From Opisthocomus hoazin (Eukaryota; Chordata; Aves; Opisthocomiformes; Opisthocomidae), in assembly GCF_030867145.1 (NCBI RefSeq), contig NC_134454.1, positions 67,686,308 to 67,750,307 of the forward strand: DNA of 64,000 bases, in the 5' to 3' direction. The notes under the pieces were generated by a model. The model ran no database searches, had not been told where the DNA came from, and saw nothing but the letters and a program-made list of their open reading frames with translations. Position 1 is the first letter of the stretch. Every line of letters begins with the position of its first letter. This document shows positions 1-12,300 of this stretch, piece by piece. The translations under genes were made by a program, and so were the position numbers.

Positions 1-2791
1 CCCAAAAACTTCAAACAGCTTGCTACATTTTCTTCAAACCAGTTTGGGAGACAGACCATTCTTGCTAAGTAAGTGGACTTCTGCTCTACCACTTATAATT
101 AATACTCCAACAAAATCATCACAGAGAGCCAACAGGAAAATACTTTTAGATAAGTTTTAAATAAAATTCCTTACCAGATTAAACTAACCCCAGCAGCTGG
201 CTAAAAGACCTGGTATGTCTTCCCTGGCTTACACAAACGCAGCCTGTATGAAAGTGTAGCGTACATCTAGTGATGCTTATACAGAAATACTTCCACAAAA
301 AATATCACATGACAAAAACTATGGCTGGTTTTCCGTTCTAATATCTGAAAAGTTCTGGGGACTCTCAGTAGTTTCTCCTCTTTTCCCTCCCATCAGAAAG
401 AACACTAATGCCCCTGTTGTCTGACATGGCCATTAGACAGCTTTGAATGAATGACTACTTTCATACCTCAGTGCTTGGACAGGTGATGTCTTGTTACCAC
501 TTATTTTGAATATTTACTTATCTTGACTTTAAAAGTGATGATTTTTCACCTATACATCCAATATCCTCATGAAAATATTCCATCACATCTACAAATCAGC
601 TTTAGTAGCATATTATTTGTGTCACACATTTCCTGAAGTTACTGCATTCTGCTTAGAGGTCTGCAGGTTGTTTTTATTCTTACTGGATACAACCATATTT
701 TAAGTTGCAGACACTGCTGTAGCAGACAAATTGTAATGAAGTGGTCATATAAACGTGAAGTGCTATCAAGCTTTCCATAACTTTCTTCAGGCCAGGAGGA
801 AAAAATGGGTAAGATAGATGTTACAGAAATGATTGCACTTTCGTTACTCATCTGTGCATAAAGGTCAATGTTTAGCAAAAGCATTCTTCGACAAAGATAC
901 CACCTTTAAGTGATTGTACTTAATAAGCAATTATGCATCTATTCTCTTGCCAGGTTTTCCCGAATTAAACATATCTTTTTCTGAATTAACGTGCTCCTCT
1001 GGGTCTTGCTGGCCATCAGAGGAATTATTCCAGTTCCAGTAACCTGTTTTTTGCGACTACTTTTACAAGTACAGCACAGGCACATTAAACCTGATGCTTC
1101 TTGAAACAGGTATGTCTTGACTTGGACCATATTCCCAACCTGAAATCGTATCAGATTCAGCTATCATTTTAAGTAGTCTCAGTGCAAAAACGCATCCATC
1201 CTCAGAGGATTAATGTATTCCTCCATTCCACATTATTCAATCTGCTGCACTGAGAGACGTATTAAAGTACATCTGCAAGCCCTCTACAAGGCAATTATAT
1301 TTCAACAGAATTTAAACACCAGCAGCCGTGCTGGTATGAAAACCAAATACGACAATTACGCTGTCAACCATTATTGTACATCAGTGATAGCACCACAATC
1401 TTTGAAGAAAGGTCAGTTATGCAAGTGAAATCAAGCCTTCATATCAAATGCAACATTCTACTCCTGTATCTTTAAGACTTAAGGATAGTATTGATTACTT
1501 TAAAAGACAAATCTAGTTGATCTGTACAACTCCTCTGACATCCAGTTCCAACAGAAGAAGTATCCTGAAATGGATATGAAAAGCTCTTTTCAGAATGACA
1601 AATATATCTGGAAAGGAGTAACTGCATATTACTTTCAGACTAGTTAAAAAAGAAAACACAGAAACATTTCTGTGTTTTTCCCCCTTTCAGTTGACCATTA
1701 AAAATTAAAGAGGTGTCACTGCACTGACTTATACTTATGGTGGCATACGCTACAGGCTTGTGACATGGCCATGACAAAGACACTTTCAAATAATCAAAAA
1801 CCTAGCATGAACAAACCACTGAAAAAAAAAAAAATCTTTATCTAAATCTCAAACCAATTTTTACTGCATCACACATTGGAATTGCCTGCCAACAAACAAG
1901 CATATTTTAAAAACAGCTTCCTGAAAGATGTAGAAGAAATGGCAAGCAATTACTTCTCTAGGCTGTAGATTCAAGTTAGGAATGAAAGTCAAAGAACACT
2001 GAAGGTACATTCTTGTCAATAAGACAGTCAATTCCGGTACAGTAAGCACAAGAGGAGGCAGCACAGAGGCCTTCAAAGTTCAGGTTTCTAAGGTGTTACT
2101 GGTGGGCCAGGAAGCAATGATAGAAAAGCAAGTGCTTGTACAGTACATAGTCTTGGCAAGCATATTGAGAACCTTTAAAAAATTGTGCAACAGAGAATAT
2201 ATTAATTTGCAGTCATCCATATATGCATTCACCAACAGGAAAAAAATACACAACCCCTTTCTGTGAAGCGATATCCATAACACACTCTGAAGACATAATC
2301 TGCAAACAGTGTATCTCATTCAGTTTTATATCTCTTTGCTGAAGAAAACATACTGTTACAGCAAAGAAATCATAAATCAAGCTTTGTACTTTGATGGTTA
2401 AGCTAAACTCCAAAATACAACGGGAAACACTGAAACACTAAGACGCTCGAAGAGCTCTTAAGGGTCCTGAATCAGAACCAGCAATCTATCACTGCATACC
2501 TCCTGAATTTTCTGAAAAAAAATATTGTGTACAGTCACAATCAAGTCCTACAGGACCTTGCCTGCAAAGGCAATTAACACAAAGGAAAAGCTACAACATA
2601 ACAAATAACCGACAATCTGAGTAACACGCAACCCAGGCTATTGTCTGTACCTCTGTAAACATAACCAAACTGTCTACTTTCACATAAAGGGTTACGAATA
2701 TTATTTTCTATGGTGCCTTTGGGTCCGAGTTATCAAAGCTGCACTGTATCTTTACATACACTGTTCATTTCCCACAGGAGTTTGTCCCCTA

Positions 2792-3178
2792 TGTCCTGGG
2801 TTCAGCTGGGACAGAGTTAATTTTCAAAACAAGCTGGTTGGGCTGACCCATACAGCTAATCAAACGGGATATTCTACACCATGTGATGTCATGCTCAGTA
2901 TTTAAGTGGGGAGCCAGCTGAAGCAGAGGCTTTTGCTAGTCAGGAGCAAGCCGAGCATCGGGTGGTGAGAACACTGCATGTTGCATATGCTTTTTTTTTC
3001 AGTATTATTGGTTGTTGTTTTCTTCTCGCTTTGCCATTCTGTTAAACTGTTCTCATCCCACCCCACGAGTTTTTGCCTTTTTTCCTTCTGATTCTCCTTC
3101 CTATCCCACCAGCGAGGGGGAATGAGTGAGAGGGTAACTGTGTGGTTCTTTGTTGCAAATTGAGGCAAAACCACTACA
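2792..3178 (+). mobile_element. Solo LTR 1, avian endogenous retrovirus family
   Basis: The element starts TGTCCTGGGTTCAGC and ends ACTACA, so it has the TG...CA form. Its blocks recur in order in three more copies at 11,710, 29,549 and 31,012: GTTAATTTT near the start, a GATGTCATGCTCAG-like block, a T-rich tract, GTTAAACTGT, then a C-rich block and GAGTGAG. CCTA occurs directly before and after (2,788-2,791 and 3,179-3,182), a possible 4-bp target duplication. There is no internal retroviral coding sequence. It lies antisense to IPO11. Confidence 0.85.
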
Positions 3179-3644
3179 CCTATTCTTGTATATTAATACT
3201 TCTAAGAAGTAACATTTATGCAATACTTAAAAATGCTATACTTTGGCCATGAAGAAGATAAAACATCTCACTCTCCCACTCTGGTTCAATGACTTCTTGC
3301 CACACCTGCTTCCTCCTCTTCAGCGGGACAGTGTCTGCTATATACCTCTAATATACAAACATTTCATGTATGAATTTCTCTCCCTTCCAGCTCTTCTAGT
3401 TCATTCAAGCTGACCTCTAAGAGGACACCTCTTCTGGACTTAAATGCTGATGGAGCAGTTAAACACACCAGAAAAGTAGTTACATTACCTGTATGGAGTA
3501 ATTCCATTCCGTAAGAATAAACTCAGAAACTAAAGGCAAGGAGGTTCATACTCCTTAGACTGTATTTTCAACAAAATACTTTTCTGGAGTACCTTGTTGC
3601 TAGTTCTCCATCCAGCTCCGAAAGCCACAAGCAAGGCACTCAAC

Positions 3645-4140
3645 AAATCATAGAATGGCTTGGGCTGGAAGCGACCTTTAAAGGCCAGCTAGTCCAAAAC
3701 CCGTTCAATAAGCAAGGACATCTTCAGCTAGATCAGGTTGCTCAGAGGCCCGTTCAACCTGACCTGGAATATTTCCAGGGCCAGGGCATCCACCACCTCA
3801 CTGGGAAACCTGTTCCAGTGTTTCACCACCCTCAGTGTAAAAACTCACTTCCTTGTATCTGTCTAAATCTACCCTTCCTTAGTTTAAAACCATTACTCCT
3901 TGTCCTATCACAACAGGTCCTCCTAAAAATGCCTGTCCCCATCTTTCTTATAAGCCCCCATTAAGTACTGAAGTCACTCCAACATAGAAAGCCACTGGCT
4001 TGGTCAGGCAGGACTTGCCCTTGGTGAAGCCATTCTGGCTCCCACAAATCACCTCCCTGTCCTCCATATGCCTTAGCCTAGCTTCTAGAAGAATCTGTTC
4101 CATGGTCTTCTCAGGCACAGAGGTGAATCTACTAGATTCA
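3645..4140 (-). mobile_element. CR1 LINE fragment with internal deletion
   Basis: AATCATAGAATGGCTTGGGC is the reverse complement of the CR1 3' end. The CR1 3' region continues to about 3,985. The next bases match a more upstream part of CR1, equivalent to around 9,300 in the longer copy at 8,118, so roughly 0.85 kb of reverse-transcriptase sequence is missing inside. It is non-coding now. Confidence 0.85.
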
Positions 4141-6226
4141 TTTTCTCGAACTTTCCTTCACCAAATCTGCCCTTTGGTTTCCACTTTCACAATTTAAGGC
4201 TGAACTGGGAACCAGTCTCAAAGAGGTTTTCTGGTTTGCCCGATATCAGACAGTTCAGACACACAAGACTTTCCAATTCTGAAACTGTAAATTTGAGTAT
4301 TTCAAAATTTGAATTATTATCTGCATTTGTGCAACTGAAAACAGCAGACTTCCCACATTGTCCTGACAGCTGCGTCACCACGGTGAGAAGGATAGGAAGT
4401 GCTTGTTCTGAAGTGCTGGAAGTTTCAGATGAATACTGCTACTTGTATCTTGGAGAAACTATACCACAGAACTAGGATTGAACAGTTATTTAATTGACTT
4501 GTACAGCTGATCATCATGGATCAATACATTTTCTTTGGCAAGAGCTGCATCTTAAACTGTGCTGTTGCACTGGATTTAAGTGAAGTATCCCTTCTTCAGG
4601 TATACTGACTGAATGAGGTAGCTGCCTGAGGGGTACTGTATGGTAGTTACAAAACCAGTGCAATACTACCAAGTTTTAAAATAAGGGTAGAACTAATCCA
4701 AAATTCAAACTCTGTTTCAACACGGCTATGTCATGTGGAGGCTGTTCAGCTAAAGTCTCCTGATGTAAACAGAAGGGAACTGCAGGCAAGAGCATAACAG
4801 AATGGTTTCTACTTTCTGGCAAAACATGGAACATTTTTGCCTACAGCAATCAAAATTTTTGACCGACATGACACTCGAAAAATAAGTTTCTCAAAAAAAT
4901 GCTCAGTAAGTAGTACCAGAAGTCTATATAGGGAAATCAGTCTATGATTACACATTAGCTGTTGTGGTTTTGCCACTCATCCCCATCCCTGATTAAAAAA
5001 AAAAAAAGTTTGATATGTGTTTGAAGCCTCTCCTTAAGGAAAACCTACTTAGCTTAACTGTACTACTTGCTCTACCAGCAACATACAATAGCTTGGATTT
5101 TTCAGAACAAGGAACATTCTCTTGAGGATACATTTTTTCCAAAGCAGAGCATAACTATTCTCCCGGATTTATTCATAAACTGAGGACATTTTAACAAGTG
5201 CAGAATACTCCTGAATACCTCCACCTTTTGTTAGGTGACCATGTCAAGGTTTCCTTTCACACTCATGTCTATCCTGGAAAGTACCACATGAAGACTATGG
5301 AGGACAGGTTGGGGCGGAAATATTTCTGCATTTAACTCCAGCAGATTGGCAATCTCACACAACTACAAAAATCACAACCACCTGTACAGTGCAAGCTTCC
5401 TGTAGCAGATACTATCTACTACTAACGTAGAACGAGGAAGAGTAGCTGTGCAGACACGCATGAAGACAAACAGTAAGTACTTGGCAGCTACAGAACTTAA
5501 GAGGTAGCTCTGGAGTTAAACACTGAAACCACTACAAAACACTACTTTCCTGAGCAGGTTTGACATTAGAGATCTAGTATACATGTAGAAATAACAGAAG
5601 GCGTCATCTTGCACCTACTCACCATGACGTAACATTCTATTGACCTTTAGTCAGAGTAAAATATTAAGTGCTGAAAACAACAATCAATTGAAAAAATCTA
5701 ATCTTAATCCTCATATTCATATTTTATCAGCAACTCAGACAAAACCACTGCTTTTAATTGCAGCGCTGCTTGACCAATACGCTTACAGACAAACTGAGGT
5801 AATTTGAAAACATACTACACAGTTATTAACTGAATAATGGAAAAGCTAATGAATAGAAATCATCATTCTGGTTGTAAGCAGAACAGGCAAGCATTCCATA
5901 TAATCAGCATCACTAAAACTCTTCATATTTCATGTCAAATTTCAGCAACTTCTTAAAAAAAAAAACTCTGAAATGATAAACTGAAATTTATCTTCTCTTC
6001 TGGATACAAAGCAACTTCAATTTATAAAAATAGAGAACCAGGGTAAGTAAGTAACAAGTATTGCAGAAAACTGAGAAGTCAAACAATAAAAATCTGTTCT
6101 TCATTTTTCAATAATTACAATTTTGAAAGCTCCCTTAGTTCTTGTAGCCACAGCAGCATTACTTCATGCATGAACAACACAAGCCGTAGAAAAAAAATCC
6201 AGAAATTTTGTTAGTATAAGACTTAC

Positions 6227-6303
6227 CAAGAAGGGCAGACATGTTCTGAAATATTCTCAGGAGCTCTGGTGTAAGACATGGACTATTCTCCAACGTCACT
6301 AAC
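6227..6303 (-). CDS. IPO11: IPO11 exon 22 (residues 671-697), last in window
   Basis: The acceptor is TTCCTAG and the donor GTAAGT. The exon finishes the tryptophan codon and reads [20 protein letters not shown] then MSALL plus one base. The next human residues (ELSSENLRTCFKIINGY) have no match in positions 1-6,226, so the following exon lies beyond the window. Confidence 0.96.
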
Positions 6304-9300
6304 CTAGGAATACATTAAGCAAAATATTTTAGGTGATCTATGAAGAACATTAACCAATCATTTTGACAGCTATAAAACACTAAATGCTAGTAATCATCTA
6401 TATGATCCTTAAATAGTGTGTAACAACTACTTCAAGCATACTTCAAGTGCAGCAGCAGTCCTTGCAACACACCCATGAGTATAGGCATGGGTCTTGCTAA
6501 GGTAGGAAAAGAAGGAAAAACATGTTAGTGTCTTTTTATAAAGACAACATAACCTCCAAAATGCAGCAGTCAGAATGCCCAAGTACCCAGCTTGTGAACT
6601 CAGAGAAGGTGGGTAGAGAGGAATATTCATGGTGTGAGGACAATGTGTGTAGTGCTCTACAGCTTAAAGGAGCAGCTGTGGTGGCAACCAGCTCAAACCT
6701 TTACTTTTTTTGTTTGTTTGTTTTTCAGGTCTGCAATGATGCAGTGGTTACCATACATAAAAGCACAATTATGTGCTCAGCATTGTTTACAGCAAACTAA
6801 AATTCTTGATGTCTGAAAACAGTAGCTATAAATTAAATTCATACTTAAAGCCACAGCAACACATTCCAGTTTGTTCCTAGATCTTAGGTGTGGGATTACT
6901 GTATTTAAATAATACTTCTGAATATATAATGTATCTTAGCTGTTCTCCTGCTCTTGGTTCAAGAAGATATTAGAGTCCCAGTTCCCTCTGCCAGCTCGAT
7001 CCAGGTTCCTCTGATGATCTAGGACATCTTAAAATATCATTCTTCCGCATAGGCATCAGAATAACAACCCCAACATCAGTATTATTAGGAAGATATAAAA
7101 ATTCTCAACTGCTATATTATAAAGGCCTCTGTCTTAAAGGTTGTGAAGTTTGCACTTTGACTTCCTGCTCCACTACCAACAGAATTATAAAACTTAGTTT
7201 TGCTGCACATAGAGCAGATCATTTGTAGGTTAAATATTTGGAATTCAAACGCCCATCTACAATTCAGATCACAGAAATCCCTCACTATTTCACAACAAAC
7301 TCAGTATATTCCTATTCCGCAAGAAAGACATGCTGAATTCGGTCCAGGTAAACAGTTTCCTCCTCCTAGAGTGTCAGCTGCACCAGAAGCAAATTTGGCT
7401 CATGGCAAACTGATCACAGTGCCACTTCTTGTTTTATGTTCAGCCACCAAATAGCTCGATATCTGGAAGATAACTTCTGTATTTTATCCTTGTAAACTTG
7501 CCATCTCTTCCAGCCACCAGCTCTGAGAATCACTGGGTCATTGTGCTCCTGAAGTCAAGCATGTCAAATTGTTGGTTTAGCATACACACTATAATGACTC
7601 TAAACTTTTTGTTCACTACCGCAACAGAACTGTACCTCACTATCAACTGCCTGAAATGGATTACCTACTCAGTTATTTTTAATTCTGTTTCTTTTATTAA
7701 CTGCCTAACCACCTCTCTTCTTAGAAAAGGTATGACATAGATGATATTAAGGTAAGATAACAAGAACATCTAAATTCTTAATGCAGTCCAAGCATTTTTT
7801 AAATCTTTTTTATACTTCTGGTGAACATTTTAAAAATTAGAAGCTCATAAAACACATTCTTACCACAACTCTAAACCATCTTCCAGAAGATAGACATGTG
7901 GAGGCTGTGAAACATCCGTACTTAGCTGAATAACCGGAAGTAGAAAAGGGTACAGATTTTTGCTGTCTGCTCCCAGTCCCTACAAAAGTAAATAGAAAAC
8001 GTAAAACAGTTCAAAAACTAAAATGAAGAACTTCAAGAATAGCATTGAAAAAGATCTCTGATGCTGTTCTACTAGCATAGTGTAAACATGCATTCAAGAA
8101 ATCAAAGGTTGAACTTCCCATAGAATCACAGAATGGTTTGGGTTGGCAGGGACCTTAAAGATCACCTCGTTCCAACCCCCCTGCCATGGGCAGGGACACT
8201 TTTCACCAGACCAGGTTGCTCAAAGCCCCAGCCAACCCAGCCTTGAACACTGCCAGGGAGGGGGCAGCCACAGCTTCTCTGGGCAACCTGTTCCAGTGCT
8301 TCACTACCCTCACTGTAAAGAATTTCTTCTTTGTATCTAATCTAAATCTACCCTCTTTCAGTCTAAAGCCATTGCCCCTTGTCCTGTCACTACATGCCCT
8401 TGTAAAATGTCCCCCTCCAGCTCTTGCAGGCCCCCTTCAGGTACTGGAAGGCTCCTCTGAGGTTTCGCTGAAGCCTTCTCTTCCCCAGCCTGAACAGCCC
8501 CAACTCTCTCAGCCTGTCCTCACAGGAGAGGTGCTCCAGCCCTCGGATCATTTTGGTGGCCCTCCTCTGGACCTGCTCCAACAGCTTCACGTTTTTCTGT
8601 GCTGAGGGCTCCAGAGCTGGATGCAGGATTCCAGGTGAGGTCTCACCAGAGTGGAGTAGAGGGGCAGAATCTCCTCCCTCAACCCGCTGACCACACTGCT
8701 TCTGATGCAACCCAGGATATGGCTGGCCTTCTGAGCTGTGAGGGCACATTGCTGGGTCATGCTGAGTTTCTCATCAACCGGCATCCCGATGTACTCCTCC
8801 TCAGGGCTGCTCTCAATCCACTCCAGACTGTACTTGTGCTTGGGATTGCCCTGACCCACATGCAGGACCTTGCACTTGGCCTTGCTGAACTTCATGAGGT
8901 TCACACACAGGCCCATGTCTCAAGCCGGTCAAGGTCCCTCTGGGTGGCAACCCTTCCCTCCAGCATGTCAACCGCACCACACAGCTTGGCGTTATCAGCA
9001 AACTTGCTGAGGGTGCACTCAATCACACTGTCCATGTCTATGACACAGATGTTAAACAGTGCTGGTCCCACTACCAGCCCCTGAGGAGTGCCACTCGTCA
9101 CTGGTCTCCACTTGGACATCAAGCTGTTGCCCACAACTCTTTGTGTGTGACCATCCAGCCAGTTCCTTCTCCACCAAGTGATCCACCCATCAAATCCATG
9201 TCGCTCCAATTTAGAGATAAGAATGTCGTGCGGGACAGTGTCAATGCTTTGCTCAAGTTCAGGTAAGTTGCGCAGTAACCGCATCATAAAAGTCCACCAC

Positions 9301-12300
9301 ATTGTCAGGCATGATTTGCCTTCAGTGAAGCGATGTTGGTTGTCACCAATCACCTCCTTATTTCCATGTGCCTTAGCACAGTTTCCAGGAGCATCTGCTC
9401 CAGGATCTTGCTGGGCACAGAGGTGAGACTGATTGGCCTATACTTCTAAGGGTCTCCCTTTGTTCCCCTTTTTAAAAATGGGGGTTATGCTTCCCCTTTT
9501 CCAGTCAGTGACAACTTCACTGCGCTGCCATGACTTCTCAAATATTATGGATAGTGGCTTAGCAACTTCATCTGCCAGTTCCCTCAGGAGCCGCAGACAC
9601 ACTTCATGGTCTAGAACCTCATCGTCTCCTACAGTGGGCAATTCTTCTTTCTCCCGGTTCTCGCCTTTGCCTTCTGTGACTTGAGTGGCGTGGCTGGAGC
9701 ACTTGCTGGTGAAGACTGAAGCAAAAAAGTTGTTGAGTACCTCAGCCTTCTCCATATCCCAGGTAACCAGGTCTCCTGTTTCCTTCCAGAGAAGGCCCAC
9801 ATTTTCCCTAGCCTTCCTCTTATCACCAACGTACCTACAGAAGCTTTTCTTGTTGCCCTTGACATCCCTGGCCAGATTTAATTCCATCAGGACATTAGTT
9901 TTCCTAACCTGATACCTGGCTGCTCAGAAAATCTCTCTGTATTCCTCCCAAGCCACCTGTCCTTGCTTTCAACCTCTGGTGGCTTCCTTTTTGTGTTTGA
10001 GTTTGTCCAGGAGCTCCTTGTTCATCAATGCAGGCCTCCTGGCATTTTTGGCTGACTTCCTCTTCATTGGGACACATCGCTCCTGAGCTTGGAGGAGGTG
10101 ATCCCTGAATATTCACCATCTTTCTTGAGTTGCTCTTCACTCCAGGGCATTGTCCCATGGTACTCTACCCAGCAGGTAGATGAACAGGCCAAAGTCTGCT
10201 CTCCTGAAGTGCAGGGCGGTGAGGATCCTTGCTCTAAGGATCTTGAACTCCACCATTTCATAGGCACTGCAGCCAATGCTGCCCTTGGGCTTCACCAGCC
10301 CCTCTTTGTTAGTGAGAACACGGTCCAGCATAGCACCTCTCCTTGTGGGCTCTTCTATCACTTAGAGAAGGAAACTATCATCAGCACTTATGGATTGCTT
10401 ATGCCCTGCTGTGTAGTCCTGCCAACAGATATGGGGGTGCTTGAAGTCTTCCATGAATTTACATCCATTTCATACAATAACACAATAGTCTGATACTCCT
10501 GAGCTTTCTCTCAACATGTATTGAGAAAATCACAAAAGTTTTTTGAAAACAATCAGCTTATCAATGGTCTGAAAGAAAAAGGGCTAGACAATACACATTC
10601 CTAAAAACATTCACTGGTCATTGTCCTTCTGGAAAAAGTCACATCTCTATCAAATACTGAACGACTAACATTGAATAAAATGTTTTAAAGATCAAGGAAA
10701 GAACTACTCTTTGGACTTTAGCACTTACTAAATATTTTGACATATTCTAAGAATCAAGAGAACGTTTTTCATTGTTACGCAAAGATTCATAGACTGATGA
10801 CAGATATCTTCACAACAATGCAGAGTAAAAAAATATTTCAGCAATCATTTAACAAGAAAACCCAGTTTTTAAAATAAGCTAAACATAACTATTGTCAAAA
10901 CTAATCATAAATTAAAAATAATCCTAAAAGGAATGGAATTCTTAAATTGGAAATTACTGTCTTTTTTGTAATACTACTACTTAAGAGAACTGAGGCTAAC
11001 TGAATGCCACTTTTTCATAATTACTACATTTTGAAACTGTTAACTTTAAAATTCTAGCATGTTTCTAAGTTAAGGCTTCTTTGTGGAATTATTTATTTAA
11101 ACAAACTTGCCTTAAAAGAAAAGGAATCTTCCATAAATTTGGCTAATCTCTTTGCATCTATATCGAACTATAAACCTATAGTTTTGGCCTCCGCAAGGGC
11201 CAATAGCAACAATATCCACAATTTGTTATTATGAAAACATGTTTTCTCTTTGTTTGAACTAATTCCACTATTGAACGAACCCTGATTTTTCCTTTAGTTC
11301 TAATGTCTAACCATTCCCCTTCCACTTTCTCTCCACTGTTCACCTCTACAACACTATCCTCGTAGTCACACGTTCCTGCAAGTTCCAAATTGCCTGCAGG
11401 TTCAATCTGTTCCTGTATGGACACTGCCCTACATCCTAGGAGCACTTCTCTTGATCTTTGCTAGTCCTACTACATCTTTTTTGAGATGTAGTAGCGGTTG
11501 GAGCAGGTACAATGCCATACACCCTTATTAAAGAAGTGCTTAAAAGCATGGATTCTGCAGGCAACATAACTGTGTATTGTTTTATTTGTCAATCTCTTCT
11601 CATAAACATACTGCATTTTAATTGTGTTTTTACTGCCAAAAGTACAGATTTTTCTAGATATTTCAGATGAAAGGATTATTTAATTATACCAAGATCTTTT
11701 CCTTCACTTTGTCCTGGGTTCAGCCAGGACAGGGTTAATTTTCACCAGAAGCCAGGAGGGGACACAGCCAGGTGGGCTGACCCAACCTGGCCAAACAGAA
11801 CAAGGTATTCCATACCCTGTGCCATCATGCTGGGGTCCGGTGGGGGAGCTGGCGGGGGGAAGGCAGTCGTGGCTTGGGAGGTGCGGGGCACCGGGCGGTG
11901 AGAGTTGCTCTCTGCATTTCGCAGTTTGTTTTGTATGTTCTCCTTATCTGTATCGTTGTTGTTACTTTTGGCTTTGTTTGCTGTTCTGTTAAACTGCCCT
12001 TATCCTGACCCACCAGTTTTTTGCCTTTCTTCTTTCCATTCTCCTCCCCACCCCTGTGGGGGGAGGGGTGGTAGAGCGACCACATGGCCCTTTGGTGCCG
12101 GCCACAGCCAAACTGATAAGAAATTCAGTTAATTTTAACTACCATGTCTGGATAAAGCAAATAGCTAACAATTTCTATAGGCTCTCACAATTCTCTGCCA
12201 AGGCATTACAGTAAGCCTCTAGAGGATTTAGGGAATTCATTGTACATGTATAAAGAAACAGGGAAGAGATGCATGCTACCATAAAGAATCAACCCCCCCC

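Larger units (their letters stand above)
1..6226. other. IPO11 intron 22 (part)
   Basis: This AT-rich intron continues beyond the left edge. It contains a solo LTR (2,792-3,178) and a minus-strand CR1 fragment (3,645-4,140). I searched the minus strand for the next IPO11 exon and found none. Other short open frames have no recognisable similarity. Confidence 0.85.

Noticed and set aside
8186..9912. Plus-strand open frames of up to 161 codons
   Set aside because: They are antisense shadows of the minus-strand CR1 reverse-transcriptase region.
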